64,000 nucleotides of DNA from Clostridia bacterium (GCA_017403145.1 JAFQOO010000003.1:1-64000); one strand, 5' to 3'. Positions 15,893-25,881 are shown, counted from the first letter of the stretch. Program-made: numbers and translations. Notes: a model not told the origin generated them from the letters alone.

Positions 15893-17284
15893 TTAGAAAC
15901 CAAAGTATGCCACTACGTTATCGTGGCAAATATCACGAATAACTTTTTTGAGATAGGGGAGCTCGCTTATAGGATACTCGCCTTGTTCTACAAGATTGCC
16001 GAGGTAGTTAGCAAGAATTCTTCTAAAATATTCGTGGCGAGCGTAGGAAAGGAAGCTTCTGGAGTCGGTCAACATTCCTATAAAGGTTGCGATAGGAGCA
16101 CCGGCTGAATAGGTGGCGATTTGCTCTTCCATTCCCTTTTTGTGGTCGTTGAACCACCAAGCACTACCTTGTTGAACTTTGCCCTTGAAGGGATACTCGT
16201 TGAAAGCACCCATCATAGATATAAGTAGTGCGTTGTCTTTGGGATTGAGCGAGTAGAGTAACGTCTTTGGTAATCTATGGCGCATTGCAAGCTCGTCAAG
16301 TAGGTTATATAGGTTGTCTACGTGGTTAGCGTCGTTTACGCAGTCAAAACCTGTATCGGGTCCTAAAGCAAGGAACATATCCTTGTTTGCGTTGCGTACG
16401 CAACCAAAATGGACTTCCATTGCTATATTACGCTTGCAATAGTTGATACCGCAGAAGATTAGCATTTCGGTCTTAAAGCCGTCGATTTCTTCTCTGGTTA
16501 GGCGTTCGCCGCTCTTTGCCTTTTGGAAGGTCGCGGAAGCATCATAGCTTGTTTTAAGGTTGAATGGTACGTAATCCAAACCGTGGTCGGCAGCTTTACA
16601 ACCATTCTCTACAAAGTAGTCTAGTCTAGCTAGTAACGCCTCTTTGAGGTCGGTGATACTAGTGATAGATTTACCAACAACTTCGGAAAGCTTTTGTAGA
16701 TAATCGAGGTAATCGGGCTTTTCTATATTGATAGCTTTGTCAGGGCGGAAAGCGGGTAGGACTTTTACCTCGTAGCCCTCTTCCTTGAGTAGCTTGTGGT
16801 ACTTCAAGCTATCTATGGGGTCATTGGTGGTAACAATAACTTCCACGTTAGCTTTCTTTATGATTTTTCTAACGCTCAAATCTTTTAGAACTTCGTTGGC
16901 TTTGGCGTATATTTCTTCTGCGGTTCTTTCGTTTAGAGGGGTGGATATACCTAGATATCTCTTTAACTCAAGGTGGCTAAAGTGATATAGTGGATGCCCT
17001 GCCATAGCGGGCAAAATGGTAGCCCAAGATACAAATTTCTTGTAATCATCGCATTTTGCAGTAATGTACTTTTCCGGTATTCCCATATTTCTCATAGCGC
17101 GCCATTTGTAGTGGTCTCCGCCCAGCCAAGCCTCGGTGATGGTGTTGAACTTGACGTCTTTATAGATTTCTTTTGCATCAACGTGGCAGTGGTAATCAAC
17201 AATAGGAAGGTCTTTTACTTCGTTATAAAGCTCGATAGCGGTGGGGCTATTGAGTAAAAAATCGTCGCCTAAAAATTCTTTCAT
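15893..17284 (-). CDS. uxaC: Glucuronate (uronate) isomerase
   Basis: The 463-residue protein matches UxaC over its whole length, with the early metal-site motif YHCHVDAKEI, the LGGDHYKWRAMRN segment, and the late MLTDSRSFLSYARHEYFRRIL motif. It interconverts glucuronate/fructuronate and galacturonate/tagaturonate, the first step in hexuronate use. It stands alone with its own promoter and terminator; other uronate genes are absent here. AAGGAGAAA precedes the ATG. Confidence 0.95.
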   Translation of the reverse strand: MKEFLGDDFLLNSPTAIELYNEVKDLPIVDYHCHVDAKEIYKDVKFNTITEAWLGGDHYKWRAMRNMGIPEKYITAKCDDYKKFVSWATILPAMAGHPLYHFSHLELKRYLGISTPLNERTAEEIYAKANEVLKDLSVRKIIKKANVEVIVTTNDPIDSLKYHKLLKEEGYEVKVLPAFRPDKAINIEKPDYLDYLQKLSEVVGKSITSITDLKEALLARLDYFVENGCKAADHGLDYVPFNLKTSYDASATFQKAKSGERLTREEIDGFKTEMLIFCGINYCKRNIAMEVHFGCVRNANKDMFLALGPDTGFDCVNDANHVDNLYNLLDELAMRHRLPKTLLYSLNPKDNALLISMMGAFNEYPFKGKVQQGSAWWFNDHKKGMEEQIATYSAGAPIATFIGMLTDSRSFLSYARHEYFRRILANYLGNLVEQGEYPISELPYLKKVIRDICHDNVVAYFGF

Positions 17285-17308
17285 AGTTTATTTCTCCTTC
17301 AATTTAGT

Positions 17309-17337
17309 ATTATAATATAATTCCAAACATAAATCAA
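17309..17337 (-). promoter_or_regulatory. Sigma-A promoter of uxaC
   Basis: Minus strand TTGATT (17337-17332), 17 nt, TATAAT (17314-17309); the leader is about 20 nt and contains the Shine-Dalgarno. Confidence 0.72.
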
Positions 17338-17587
17338 GAGACTTTTTATAATTCCTCGCGCGCGTGCGCGGGTACCTTAAATAATATATATTATTTTGCT
17401 TTTACTTCTTGGTGTGTTCTTGGAAAGTTTTGATAGGGGAGGGGACGTTCTCGCACGCGTTGTCTTCGTAAAAATAAAAATTTTAGAGCTAAACCACAAT
17501 ATATAGTACCTAAAAATCGACCTACCACAAGAGCAAAAAAATAGTTCAATTTTTTTTGAGAATTTTTAAAATTTATATGTTTTTTGT
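17338..17587. other. AT-rich intergenic region with a GC-alternating hairpin
   Basis: This gap lies between the divergent uxaC and S10 promoters. It holds a small GC-rich hairpin around CGCGCGCGTGCGCG (about 17357-17370), a perfect palindrome AATAATATATATTATT nearby, and otherwise AT-rich sequence. A 67-codon minus-strand frame is present but has no Shine-Dalgarno, unusual composition and overlaps the S10 promoter, so I do not accept it as a gene. Confidence 0.5.
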
Positions 17588-17616
17588 TTGACAATAGATA
17601 TTATTTTTACTAAAAT
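17588..17616 (+). promoter_or_regulatory. Sigma-A promoter of the S10 operon
   Basis: A perfect TTGACA (17588-17593), 17-nt spacer and TAAAAT (17611-17616). The next promoter visible to me in this direction is at 30471, so it probably drives the whole rpsJ to rpmJ block. Confidence 0.88.
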
Positions 17617-17622
17617 AGTATC

Positions 17623-17818
17623 GTTCGCGTTCGGGGATTTCTCGTAAACCGCCCGATTAGGTAGCTTAAGATGGAATATTGCATTCAAATGATTGTCAAT
17701 TCCGGAGGTACACGAGCAAGCTGGAAGATAGAAATGGCCAATGGCCTTTTATTTATCGGAAGGCACGATACACACGGAAGGGTGTACGTAAACGAAATAT
17801 ATGGAGGAACAAAATAAC
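17623..17818 (+). ncRNA. Structured 5' leader of the S10 operon
   Basis: About 195 nt separate the transcription start from rpsJ. TCGGG and CCCGA form a first stem. GTACAC (about 17708) and GTGTAC (about 17782) can close a multistem domain containing a strong hairpin around GGCC-AAT-GGCC and a small CACAC/GGTGT hairpin. This is the expected place for feedback control by a ribosomal protein (L4 in E. coli), but which protein acts here is unknown. A 48-codon frame (17671-17817) runs through it and stops one base before rpsJ. Confidence 0.6.
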
Positions 17819-18127
17819 ATGGCAGGTCAAAAGATCAGAATTAAATTGAAAGCCTATGACCACAGCTTGATAGACTCCAGTTGCGCTAAGATAGTTGAGG
17901 CTGCTAAGAGCACCGGCGCTAGCGTATCAGGACCTATCCCGCTACCCACCGAGAAGGAAATCGTTACTATTCTTCGCTCTCCTCATAAATATAAGGATAG
18001 CCGTGAACAGTTCGAACTTCGCACCCACAAGAGATTGATAGACATCTATAACTGCTCAACCAGAACCATCGACGCTCTTATGAAGCTAGACGTTCCCGCA
18101 GGCGTAGATTTCCAACTCAAGCTGTAA
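17819..18127 (+). CDS. rpsJ: 30S ribosomal protein S10
   Basis: The protein has 102 residues, the standard S10 length, starting [16 protein letters not shown]10 sits in the 30S head and, as NusE, joins the antitermination complex. The ATG at 17819 is used rather than the ATG at 17801 because the latter adds six non-conserved residues and would place GGAGG inside the gene. It is the first gene of the S10-spc block. Confidence 0.97.
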   Translation: MAGQKIRIKLKAYDHSLIDSSCAKIVEAAKSTGASVSGPIPLPTEKEIVTILRSPHKYKDSREQFELRTHKRLIDIYNCSTRTIDALMKLDVPAGVDFQLKL

Positions 18128-18140
18128 TAGGAGGCTCAAG

Positions 18141-18797
18141 ATGAAGAAAGCAATTTTAGGTAAGAAATTAGGAATGAGCCAAATTTTCGCAGCAGACGGC
18201 ACCGTTATCCCCGTAACCGTTGTTGAAGCAGGTCCCTGCACCGTTGTTCAAATCAAGAACGTAGCAAAAGACGGATACGACGCAGTTAAGGTAGCATATG
18301 GCGATGTTAAGGCTAACAACGTAAACAAACCCACTCTTGGACAATATAAGAAAGCAAACGTTGCTCCCAAGAAGACTATGAAAGAATTCCGTTTTGAAGA
18401 TTGCTCCGCTTATACCGTAGGACAAGAAATCAAAGCTGACGTTTTCGTAGTAGGCGACAAGGTTGACGTAACCGGCACCACCAGAGGTCGTGGTTACACT
18501 GGTACCATCCAAAGATGGAACACCCACAGACTTATGGCAACCCACGGTGTAGGCCCCGTCCACAGATGTGTTGGTTCACTAGGCGCAAACAGCTCACCTT
18601 CTAGAGTTTTCAAAAACAAGAAGATGGCTGGTCAATATGGTCATGAACAAGTAACCATTCAAAATTTGGAAGTAGTTAAGGTTGATGCAGCACGTAACGT
18701 TCTTCTAATTTCCGGCGGAATCCCCGGTCCCAAGAACAGTCCCGTTATCATCAAGAACACCTGCAAGAAAGTTAAGGCTTCCAAATGGTTCAAATAA
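18141..18797 (+). CDS. rplC: 50S ribosomal protein L3
   Basis: This 218-residue L3 begins [16 protein letters not shown] and carries the central [11 protein letters not shown] and [24 protein letters not shown] loop that reaches the peptidyl transferase centre. It is an early 50S assembly protein. It follows rpsJ by 13 nt behind AGGAGG. Confidence 0.97.
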   Translation: MKKAILGKKLGMSQIFAADGTVIPVTVVEAGPCTVVQIKNVAKDGYDAVKVAYGDVKANNVNKPTLGQYKKANVAPKKTMKEFRFEDCSAYTVGQEIKADVFVVGDKVDVTGTTRGRGYTGTIQRWNTHRLMATHGVGPVHRCVGSLGANSSPSRVFKNKKMAGQYGHEQVTIQNLEVVKVDAARNVLLISGGIPGPKNSPVIIKNTCKKVKASKWFK

Positions 18798-18818
18798 TAG
18801 GGTAAAGGAGATACGAAT

Positions 18819-19439
18819 ATGATAGCAAAAGTTATAAATACCCTAGGTAAGGAAGTAGGAACCGTTGAACTAAACGACGAAATCTTCGGCAGAGAGTACA
18901 ATCCCGCACTTATCCACCAAGTAGTCGTTGCTCAACTAGCAAACAAGAGACAAGGCACCAAGAGCGCTCTTACCCGTACCGAAGTACGTGGTGGCGGTAG
19001 AAAGCCTTGGAGACAAAAGGGCACCGGTAGAGCTCGTCAAGGTAGCATCCGCGCTCCTCAATGGACACACGGTGGCGTAGTATTCGCACCCAAGCCCCGC
19101 GACTTTAGCAAGAAGATAAACAAGCAAATGAGAGTTGGCGCACTATGCAGTGCACTCAGCAAGAAGCTTGCAGATAACGAACTTATCATTGTTGATAACT
19201 TCAATATCGAACAACCCAAGACCAAACTTGTTGCAACCGCTCTTAATAACATCGGTATCGAAAAGACCGCACTTCTAGTAGTAAACGGACATAACGAAGA
19301 TTTACTACGTGCATCAAGAAACATCCAAACCGTTACCTTGACCGACGTAGCACTCCTAAACGTTTATGAACTAGTTCGTGCAAACAAGTGTGTATTCACC
19401 CTCGACGCCGTTAACGCACTTATGGAGGTATATGCATAA
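18819..19439 (+). CDS. rplD: 50S ribosomal protein L4
   Basis: This 206-residue L4 has the long extended loop (RTEVRGGGRKPWRQKGTGRARQG region, about residues 48-75) that lines the exit tunnel. In many bacteria L4 also represses this operon through the leader RNA, which would fit the structured region before rpsJ. AAAGGAG precedes the start. The stop overlaps rplW as TAATG. Confidence 0.96.
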   Translation: MIAKVINTLGKEVGTVELNDEIFGREYNPALIHQVVVAQLANKRQGTKSALTRTEVRGGGRKPWRQKGTGRARQGSIRAPQWTHGGVVFAPKPRDFSKKINKQMRVGALCSALSKKLADNELIIVDNFNIEQPKTKLVATALNNIGIEKTALLVVNGHNEDLLRASRNIQTVTLTDVALLNVYELVRANKCVFTLDAVNALMEVYA

Positions 19440-19729
19440 TGAACAACTACGATATCATTATTAAACCCGTTCTCTCTGAAAAGAGCTATGACGGTATCGC
19501 AGCAAAGAGATACGCTTTCGTAGTAAGAAAGGATGCTAACAAAACTCAAATCAAAATCGCAATAGAAAGCATCTTCGGCGTATCAGTAGAAAAGGTAAAT
19601 ACCGTAAGAGTTAGCGGTAAGACCAGAAGAAGAGGCTACACGGAAGGCAAAACCGCTTCCTATAAGAAAGCATACGTTACCCTTACCGCAGATAGCAAAG
19701 CAATCGAATTCTTCGAAAGTCTAGCATAA
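19439..19729 (+). CDS. rplW: 50S ribosomal protein L23
   Basis: This 96-residue L23 starts MNNYDIIIKPVLSEKSYD and has the VEKVNTVRVSGKTRRRG loop. It sits at the tunnel exit and docks trigger factor and SRP. It is translationally coupled to rplD by a one-base overlap. Confidence 0.96.
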   Translation: MNNYDIIIKPVLSEKSYDGIAAKRYAFVVRKDANKTQIKIAIESIFGVSVEKVNTVRVSGKTRRRGYTEGKTASYKKAYVTLTADSKAIEFFESLA

Positions 19730-19746
19730 TCGGGAGGTAAACAATA

Positions 19747-20574
19747 ATGGCAGTTATTAAATATAAACCTACATCCCCCGCACGCCGTAATATGAGCGTA
19801 TCGGACTTTGCAGAAATCACCTGCACTAAGCCCGAAAAGAGCTTGCTAGTAAGCAAAAATAAGACCGGCGGTCGTAACAATTTGGGAAGAATCACCGTTA
19901 GACATATCGGTGGCGGTAACAGAAACAAGTACAGAATTATCGACTTTAAACGTAATAAAGACGGTATCCCCGCAAAGGTTGCAAGCGTTCAATACGACCC
20001 CAACCGTAGCGCAAACATCGCTCTTCTAAACTATGCTGATGGCGAAAAGAGATATATCCTCTGCCCCGTTGGCTTGAGCGTAGGCGACACCGTACTAAGT
20101 GGCGAAGGCGCAGATATCAAAGCAGGTAACTCACTCCTTCTTCAAGATATCCCCGTTGGTACCACCATCCACAACATAGAGCTTCAACCCGGCAAGGGCG
20201 GTCAAATTGCTCGTTCCGCAGGCGTAAGTGCCCAACTTATGGCTAAGGAAAACAACAAGGCAACCCTTCGTATGCCTTCAGGTGAAATGAGATACGTTTC
20301 CCTAAAGTGCAAAGCTACTATCGGTACCGTTGGTAACATCGACCACGAAAACGTTAGTGTTGGTAAAGCAGGTAAAACCCGTCATATGGGTGTTAAACCT
20401 ACCGTTCGCGGTGTTGTAATGAACCCCTGCGACCACCCCCACGGTGGTGGTGAAGGCAAGAGCCCCATCGGTATGGCAACTCCCGTTACTCCTTGGGGTA
20501 AGCCCGCTCTTGGTTATAAGACCAGAAGCAAGAAGGCTAAGTCCAACAAGATGATTATTAAGCGTATAAATTAG
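19747..20574 (+). CDS. rplB: 50S ribosomal protein L2
   Basis: This 275-residue L2 has the N-terminal [12 protein letters not shown], the [17 protein letters not shown] segment and the conserved C-terminal [14 protein letters not shown] motif, whose His is important at the peptidyl transferase centre. Length and motifs are complete. GGGAGG lies before the ATG. Confidence 0.97.
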   Translation: MAVIKYKPTSPARRNMSVSDFAEITCTKPEKSLLVSKNKTGGRNNLGRITVRHIGGGNRNKYRIIDFKRNKDGIPAKVASVQYDPNRSANIALLNYADGEKRYILCPVGLSVGDTVLSGEGADIKAGNSLLLQDIPVGTTIHNIELQPGKGGQIARSAGVSAQLMAKENNKATLRMPSGEMRYVSLKCKATIGTVGNIDHENVSVGKAGKTRHMGVKPTVRGVVMNPCDHPHGGGEGKSPIGMATPVTPWGKPALGYKTRSKKAKSNKMIIKRIN

Positions 20575-20585
20575 GAGGCACATAA

Positions 20586-20867
20586 ATGAGTAGGTCAGTT
20601 AAAAAAGGTCCCTTTTGTGAAGAGAGCCTAATGAAAAGAATTATAGCAATGAATGAAAGTGGAGATAAGAAGCCCATCAAGACTTGGTCAAGAGCATCTG
20701 TTATCTTCCCCGAATTCGTTGGTCATACCATCGCAGTTCACAACGGTAAAAAGCACGTGCCTGTATACGTAACCGAAGATATGGTTGGCTTAAAACTCGG
20801 CGAGTTTGCTCCCACCAGAACTTTTAACGGACACGCAGGTTCAAAAACCGCTGGCGGTAAGAAATAG
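20586..20867 (+). CDS. rpsS: 30S ribosomal protein S19
   Basis: This 93-residue S19 starts [19 protein letters not shown] and contains [25 protein letters not shown]. It binds 16S rRNA in the 30S head with S13. It follows rplB by 11 nt with AGGAGG. Confidence 0.97.
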   Translation: MSRSVKKGPFCEESLMKRIIAMNESGDKKPIKTWSRASVIFPEFVGHTIAVHNGKKHVPVYVTEDMVGLKLGEFAPTRTFNGHAGSKTAGGKK

Positions 20868-20876
20868 GAGGTCTAT

Positions 20877-21263
20877 ATGGCAACTAGAGTTAGAGAAAAG
20901 ACCAAAGCAAGATTGGAAAATAAAGACACCCGTCCTTATGCAGTAGCTAAATCCATCAGAATATCACCCTATAAGGTTCGTTCCGTACTAGACGTTATTC
21001 GTGGTAAGAGTTACGTTGAGGCAGTTGCACTTCTAAAGGCAATGAACAAGTCTTCTAGCACCCCCATCCTCAAGGTTGTTAACAGCGCAGCAGCTAATGC
21101 AGAAAACAATATGAATATGAACAAGGATACCCTTTACGTAGCAGAATGCTTTGCAGACGAAGGCAAAACCCTTAAGCGCTATCAACCCGTATCAAAGGGC
21201 AGAGGACACAGCATCATGAAGCGCACCACCCACATCACCGTCATTCTTGACGCCGCTAAATAG
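20877..21263 (+). CDS. rplV: 50S ribosomal protein L22
   Basis: This 128-residue L22 has the [22 protein letters not shown] helix and the beta-hairpin tip ([22 protein letters not shown]) that narrows the exit tunnel and affects macrolide binding. A short basic N-terminal extension (~16 residues) precedes the usual start. AGGAGG precedes the ATG. Confidence 0.96.
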   Translation: MATRVREKTKARLENKDTRPYAVAKSIRISPYKVRSVLDVIRGKSYVEAVALLKAMNKSSSTPILKVVNSAAANAENNMNMNKDTLYVAECFADEGKTLKRYQPVSKGRGHSIMKRTTHITVILDAAK

Positions 21264-21277
21264 GAGGAATTACCAAA

Positions 21278-21967
21278 ATGGGTCAAAAAGTTAATCCACA
21301 TGGTTTAAGAGTTGGTATCATCGCTCCCTGGAGTAGCACTTGGTACGCAAACAAAAAGGATTTCGGTAAGAACCTAAAAGAAGACGACGAAATCCGTAAG
21401 TATATAAAGAAGAACTACTACGATGCAGCTATCTCTAAGATTAGTATCGAAAGAGCAGCTAACACCATCAAAATCGACGTTTACTGCGGTAGAGTTGGCG
21501 TAGCAGTTGGTAAAATGAACAAGAAAGATGCTCCCGCTGAAGAAGTTGGCGCAAAGAAAAAGGGCATCGAAGAAATCAATGCAGCAGTTAGAAAGATAGT
21601 TGGCAAAGACAAGACTTTCTCCGTTAATATCCGCGAGGTTAAGAACGTTGATATGGATGCTCAACTCGTAGCAGAATCTATCGCAGCTGCTCTTGAAAAG
21701 AGAACCCCCTTCCGTAGAGCTATGAAGTTCGCTATGGGCAGAGCTATGAGAGCTGGCGCTAAGGGTATCAAGACTATGGTAAGTGGACGTCTTGACGGTG
21801 CTGAAATAGCTAGAAGCGAAAACTACCACGAAGGTTCTATCCCCCTACAAACCATCCGTGCTGACATCGATTACGGTTTTGCAGAAGCAAACACCACCTA
21901 TGGTATCATCGGTGTTAAGACCTGGATTTATAAGGGCGAGGTCTTTAATAAAGGAGGTAAAAACTAA
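21278..21967 (+). CDS. rpsC: 30S ribosomal protein S3
   Basis: This 229-residue S3 starts [15 protein letters not shown]. It has an N-terminal KH domain and the C-terminal [18 protein letters not shown] motif ([25 protein letters not shown]). The linker around [18 protein letters not shown] is slightly longer than usual. S3 forms part of the mRNA entry helicase. AGGAGG precedes the ATG. Confidence 0.96.
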   Translation: MGQKVNPHGLRVGIIAPWSSTWYANKKDFGKNLKEDDEIRKYIKKNYYDAAISKISIERAANTIKIDVYCGRVGVAVGKMNKKDAPAEEVGAKKKGIEEINAAVRKIVGKDKTFSVNIREVKNVDMDAQLVAESIAAALEKRTPFRRAMKFAMGRAMRAGAKGIKTMVSGRLDGAEIARSENYHEGSIPLQTIRADIDYGFAEANTTYGIIGVKTWIYKGEVFNKGGKN

Positions 21968-21969
21968 TT

Positions 21970-22404
21970 ATGTTAATGCCTAAAAGAGTTAAAAGAAGAA
22001 AGCAACAACGCGGTAGAATGACCGGTAAAGCTTTGAGAGGTAACAAAATCGCTTATGGTGAATTCGGCCTCGTAGCAACCGAACCCGCTTGGATAAAGTC
22101 CAACCAAATCGAAGCAGCCCGTGTTGCAATGACCAGATATATCAAGCGTGGCGGTCAAGTATGGGTAAACATCTTCCCCCACAAGCCCTTAACCAAGCAC
22201 CCCGCTGAAGCTCGTATGGGTAGCGGTAAAGGTTCCGTAGAGTTCTGGGTAGCAGTAGTTAAACCCGGCAGAGTTATGTTCGAAATGGCCGGTGTAAGTG
22301 AAGAAGTAGCAAGAGAAGCACTTCGTCTCGCAGCAAATAAACTTCCCGTAAAGTGCAAGTTTGCTAAGAGAGAAGACCAAGTTGAAGAAGGCGGTGACAA
22401 TTAA
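21970..22404 (+). CDS. rplP: 50S ribosomal protein L16
   Basis: This 144-residue L16 starts [21 protein letters not shown], the usual N-terminus, and has the RIGSGKG-equivalent [19 protein letters not shown]. It positions the A-site tRNA elbow. It begins 2 nt after rpsC behind AAAGGAGG, and its stop overlaps rpmC as TAATG. Confidence 0.96.
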   Translation: MLMPKRVKRRKQQRGRMTGKALRGNKIAYGEFGLVATEPAWIKSNQIEAARVAMTRYIKRGGQVWVNIFPHKPLTKHPAEARMGSGKGSVEFWVAVVKPGRVMFEMAGVSEEVAREALRLAANKLPVKCKFAKREDQVEEGGDN

Positions 22405-22649
22405 TGAAAGCAAAGAATTATTTTGAAATGACAAATGAAGAATTAGTGCTTAAGATTAATGAACTAAAGACCGAACTCTTTAATCTTCGTTTCAAGCACG
22501 CAACCAACCAACTTTCCAACCCCATGGTTCTTGCAGAATGCAAAAAGGATATCGCTAGAGCTAAGACCGTTCTACGTCAAAGAGAACTCGGTATCGTAGA
22601 AGAACCTGTTAAGGCTGCAAAGAAAACTCGCGCAAAGAAGAACGCATAG
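22404..22649 (+). CDS. rpmC: 50S ribosomal protein L29
   Basis: The 81-residue protein contains the L29 helical pair (MTNEELVLKINELKTELFNLRFKHATNQL) and a basic C-terminal tail (KAAKKTRAKKNA) that is about 15 residues longer than the common form. L29 lies near L23 at the tunnel exit. It is coupled to rplP by a one-base overlap. Confidence 0.95.
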   Translation: MKAKNYFEMTNEELVLKINELKTELFNLRFKHATNQLSNPMVLAECKKDIARAKTVLRQRELGIVEEPVKAAKKTRAKKNA

Positions 22650-22662
22650 GAGGATAACTTAA

Positions 22663-22920
22663 ATGGAAGATAGAAATCTTAGAAAAACCAGAGTCGGCAT
22701 AGTTATCAGCGATAAAATGGACAAAACCTGTGTAATTGCCGTAGAACAAAAGGTAAAACATCCTTTGTATAAAAAGTACATTCTCCGCACCAAGAAGCTC
22801 AAAGTTCACGATGAAAACAACGAGTGTGGTGTAGGCGACAAAATAGAAGTTATGGAAACTCGTCCCATTTCAAAGGACAAGAATTGGAGACTTCTCAACA
22901 TCATTGAGAAGGCTAAGTAG
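22663..22920 (+). CDS. rpsQ: 30S ribosomal protein S17
   Basis: This 85-residue S17 has the OB-fold motifs [22 protein letters not shown] and [29 protein letters not shown]. It is a primary 16S rRNA binder. AGGAGG precedes the start. Confidence 0.96.
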   Translation: MEDRNLRKTRVGIVISDKMDKTCVIAVEQKVKHPLYKKYILRTKKLKVHDENNECGVGDKIEVMETRPISKDKNWRLLNIIEKAK

Positions 22921-22928
22921 GAGGCAAC

Positions 22929-23294
22929 ATGATACAACCTGAATCTAGATTAAAAGTAGCAGATAATAGCGGCGCTAAAGAAATAAAATGTATCCGCGTT
23001 ATGGGTGGCTCTTACGTAAGAAGTGGTAACATCGGCGACGTTATCATTGCATCCGTTAAGTCCGCAACCCCCGGTGGCATTGTTAAAAAAGGCGACGTAG
23101 TAAAAGCCGTTATCGTACGTACCCACAAGGGTATCAGACGTAAAGACGGTACTCACATTAAGTTCGATGATAATGCAGCGGTAATTATTGATAACCAAAA
23201 TCAACCCCGCGGTTCACGTATCTTTGGACCTATCGCAAGAGAAATAAGAGAAGGCTATGCTAAAATCGTATCTCTTGCTCCAGAAGTTCTTTAG
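22929..23294 (+). CDS. rplN: 50S ribosomal protein L14
   Basis: This 121-residue L14 starts [27 protein letters not shown] and has the conserved [15 protein letters not shown]-terminal motif. It bridges to the 30S subunit (bridge B8). It begins the spc portion of the block, only 8 nt after rpsQ, with no separate promoter visible. Confidence 0.97.
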   Translation: MIQPESRLKVADNSGAKEIKCIRVMGGSYVRSGNIGDVIIASVKSATPGGIVKKGDVVKAVIVRTHKGIRRKDGTHIKFDDNAAVIIDNQNQPRGSRIFGPIAREIREGYAKIVSLAPEVL

Positions 23295-23305
23295 GAGGCT
23301 GAATT

Positions 23306-23722
23306 ATGACTAAATATAGTGTTAAAAAAGACGATTACGTTATGATAATAGCCGGTAAAGACAAGGGTAAGACTGCCCAAGTTACTGCAGTTAACACCGA
23401 GGCTCATCGCGTACTAGTAGAAGGCGAAGGTCTTGCAACCGTTAACACCAAGGCAGTTAAGGCTAGAAAGGCTAGCGACCAAGGCGGTTTGGTAAAGCAA
23501 CCCGGTAGCGTTGATATTTCCAACGTAATGCCCATTTGCTCCGCTTGCAACAAGCCCACCCGCGTAGGTTACCGCCTAGAAGATGGCAAGAGAGTTCGTT
23601 ACTGCAAAAAGTGTGGTGCTGTTCTCGTAACCAAGAAAGCTCAAAAAGCTAAGAAGGCAACCAAAGCTGCCGTTCGTAAGAAAGCAGTTAAGGCTGAAAC
23701 CACCGAAACCGCAGCAGAATAA
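23306..23722 (+). CDS. rplX: 50S ribosomal protein L24
   Basis: The 138-residue protein has a standard L24 part (KOW motif in DYVMIIAGKDKGKTAQVTAV; VKQPGSVDISNVMPICSACNKPTRVGYR). A Lys/Ala-rich tail of about 30 residues (KAQKAKKATKAAVRKKAVKA) makes it longer than the common ~105-residue form. The Cys residues CSAC and CKKC could bind zinc. L24 starts 50S assembly. Confidence 0.95.
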   Translation: MTKYSVKKDDYVMIIAGKDKGKTAQVTAVNTEAHRVLVEGEGLATVNTKAVKARKASDQGGLVKQPGSVDISNVMPICSACNKPTRVGYRLEDGKRVRYCKKCGAVLVTKKAQKAKKATKAAVRKKAVKAETTETAAE

Positions 23723-23737
23723 TAGGAGGCAATTATA

Positions 23738-24316
23738 ATGGCTAAAAAAGTTGAAAAAGCTGCTGCAGTTAGAGAAATCAGCAGACTAGAAGTTAAATAT
23801 AAAGAAGAAGTTGTTCCCGCACTTATGAAGACCTTCGGTTACACCACCGTAATGCAAGTTCCGAAGCTCGAAAAGATAGTTCTCAATATGCGTTTTGGCG
23901 ACATCAAAGAAAACTCCAAGAGCATGCAACTCGCAACCAAAGAACTTGAAGATATCGTAGGTCAAAAGGCTGTTGCAACTATGGCTAAGAAATCCGTTGC
24001 TAACTTTAAAGTTAGAGAAGGACAACAAGTAGGCGCTATGGTAACCCTACGTAGAGATAAGATGTGGAACTTCCTCGATAAGCTTATCTCCATCGCTCTT
24101 CCCCGTGTTCGCGACTTTAAGGGCGTAAGCGACAAGTCCTTTGACGGTAGAGGTAACTACACCCTCGGTATCAAAGAACAACTAATCTTCCCCGAAATTT
24201 CTTATGATAAAATCGAGAAGACTAGAGGTTTTGACTGCTGTGTAACCACCACGGCTAAGACCGACGAAGAAGCTAAAGAACTCTTAAGACTTCTTGGCGT
24301 TCCTTTCGTAAAGTAG
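23738..24316 (+). CDS. rplE: 50S ribosomal protein L5
   Basis: This 192-residue L5 has an extra basic/acidic N-terminus (about 12 residues) before [36 protein letters not shown]. The core motifs RKVREGQ-type ([17 protein letters not shown]) and [20 protein letters not shown] are intact. L5 binds 5S rRNA in the central protuberance. AGGAGG precedes the ATG. Confidence 0.96.
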   Translation: MAKKVEKAAAVREISRLEVKYKEEVVPALMKTFGYTTVMQVPKLEKIVLNMRFGDIKENSKSMQLATKELEDIVGQKAVATMAKKSVANFKVREGQQVGAMVTLRRDKMWNFLDKLISIALPRVRDFKGVSDKSFDGRGNYTLGIKEQLIFPEISYDKIEKTRGFDCCVTTTAKTDEEAKELLRLLGVPFVK

Positions 24317-24329
24317 GAGGTTTAATAAT

Positions 24330-24515
24330 ATGGCAAAGAAATCAATGATAAATAAACAACAAAGAAAGCAAAAGTTTTCCACTCGTGAATACACCCGTTG
24401 CTCTATTTGCGGTAGACCCCACGCAGTTCTTCGCAAGTATGGCATCTGCAGAATTTGCTTTAGAGAACTTGCATACAAAGGCGAAATACCCGGTGTACGC
24501 AAGGCAAGCTGGTAG
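24330..24515 (+). CDS. rpsZ: 30S ribosomal protein S14, zinc type
   Basis: This 61-residue short S14 has the zinc ribbon CSIC ... CRIC (C+ form) and ends in the usual GVRKASW. The short zinc form in the spc operon is typical of Gram-positives and needs no zinc-independent paralogue, none of which is seen here. Confidence 0.96.
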   Translation: MAKKSMINKQQRKQKFSTREYTRCSICGRPHAVLRKYGICRICFRELAYKGEIPGVRKASW

Positions 24516-24527
24516 GAGGATATAAAA

Positions 24528-24932
24528 ATGACTATTACTGATCCAATTGCTGATATGCTTACTCGCATCCGTAACGCTCTAACCGCTAAGAAAGACAGCG
24601 TAGACGTTCCCCACTCAAAAATCAAGGTTGCGATTGCAAATATTTTAGTAGAAGAAGGTTACATCAAGAGCGCTTCCGTCGTTAAGGTAGAAGGTCAAGT
24701 TCAAGACGTTATCCACATCGAACTTAAGTACACTGCTAACAAAGAAAAAGTTATCAATGGTCTTAAGAAGATTTCCAAACCCGGTCTCCGCGTTTACGCA
24801 AAGAGCGACGCGCTACCCAAGGTTCTTGGTGGTCTAGGTATCGCTATCATCTCTACCTCTAAGGGTGTTATGACCGATAAGAAGGCACGCGCTATTGGTG
24901 CCGGTGGCGAAGTTCTCGCTTACGTATGGTAG
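24528..24932 (+). CDS. rpsH: 30S ribosomal protein S8
   Basis: This 134-residue S8 begins [22 protein letters not shown] and ends in the conserved [22 protein letters not shown]. It binds helix 21 of 16S rRNA and, in E. coli, represses the spc operon. AGGAGG precedes the start. Confidence 0.97.
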   Translation: MTITDPIADMLTRIRNALTAKKDSVDVPHSKIKVAIANILVEEGYIKSASVVKVEGQVQDVIHIELKYTANKEKVINGLKKISKPGLRVYAKSDALPKVLGGLGIAIISTSKGVMTDKKARAIGAGGEVLAYVW

Positions 24933-24942
24933 GAGGTACGAT

Positions 24943-25485
24943 ATGTCAAGAATAGGTAGAAATCCCATAAAGGTTCCCGCAGGCGTTGAGGTTAAATTCG
25001 ATAACCGTATCGTTACCGTTAAGGGAGCATTAGGTACTCTTAGTCAAGCTATCGAAAACAGCAAGATTAACGTTACCATCGAAGGCGACGTTGTAACCGT
25101 TTCTCGCGTATCCGAAGCTAAAGAAGTTAAAGCTGCTCACGGTCTTTACCGCGCACTTATCCAAAATATGGTTAACGGTGTTTCCAAAGGATACTCCAAG
25201 AACCTTATCATAAGTGGTGTTGGTTGGAAAGCAGTTGCTCAAGGCGATAAAGTTGTTCTTTCCATCGGCTTCTCTCACACCGTTGACGTAGTAGCTCCGG
25301 AAGGCATCAAAATCGAAGTTGTTAACCCCACCGAACTTTGCATAAAAGGTATCGACAAGGTAAAAGTAGGACAAGTTGCTGCAAATATCAAAGCTCTACG
25401 CAAACCCGAACCTTACCATGGCTACGGTATCCGTTATAAGGATGAAGTTATCCTACGCAAGGAAGGCAAGACCGCAGGTAAATAA
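24943..25485 (+). CDS. rplF: 50S ribosomal protein L6
   Basis: This 180-residue L6 starts MSRIGRNPIKVPAGVEVKF and has the two repeated domains, ending in the RKPEPYHGYGIRYKDEVILRKEGKTAGK region. The ATG at 24943 behind AGGAGG is used; a longer in-frame start upstream lies inside rpsH. L6 stabilises the sarcin-ricin region used by translation factors. Confidence 0.96.
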   Translation: MSRIGRNPIKVPAGVEVKFDNRIVTVKGALGTLSQAIENSKINVTIEGDVVTVSRVSEAKEVKAAHGLYRALIQNMVNGVSKGYSKNLIISGVGWKAVAQGDKVVLSIGFSHTVDVVAPEGIKIEVVNPTELCIKGIDKVKVGQVAANIKALRKPEPYHGYGIRYKDEVILRKEGKTAGK

Positions 25486-25500
25486 AGGAGTAACTAGATT

Positions 25501-25869
25501 ATGTTAAAGAAAGCTAATAAAAATAAGATAAGACTTAAAAGACACGCACGTCTCCGCAATACCCTAAAGGGTACTGCAGAGATGCCCCGTCTTTGCGTAA
25601 CCCGTTCCACCGTTAACATCTATGCTCAAATCATCGATGATACCAAAGGCGTAACCCTTTGTGCAGCAAACACCCTCCAAGCTGATATCAAAGCTATGGT
25701 AGAAGGCAAAACCAAGGTTGAAGCTGCAAAAATCGTTGGTATTGAACTAGGCAAAAAGGCTATCGAAGCTGGCATCAAAGCTGTTGTTTTCGATAGAGGC
25801 GGTTATATCTATACCGGTCGTGTAGCAGCTCTCGCTGATGGCGCTAGAGAAGCAGGACTTGACTTTTAG
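25501..25869 (+). CDS. rplR: 50S ribosomal protein L18
   Basis: This 122-residue L18 has the basic N-terminus ([25 protein letters not shown]) and the C-terminal [26 protein letters not shown] motif. It binds 5S rRNA with L5. AAAGGAG lies upstream. Confidence 0.96.
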   Translation: MLKKANKNKIRLKRHARLRNTLKGTAEMPRLCVTRSTVNIYAQIIDDTKGVTLCAANTLQADIKAMVEGKTKVEAAKIVGIELGKKAIEAGIKAVVFDRGGYIYTGRVAALADGAREAGLDF

Positions 25870-25881
25870 GAGAATAGAATT

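Noticed and set aside
17357..17370. Alternating CG stretch as a Z-DNA control element
   Set aside because: Only 14 bp long and able to form a simple hairpin; nothing links it to regulation.
17391..17594. 67-codon minus-strand frame in the uxaC-rpsJ gap
   Set aside because: No Shine-Dalgarno, low-complexity AT-rich composition, and it overlaps the strong S10 promoter.
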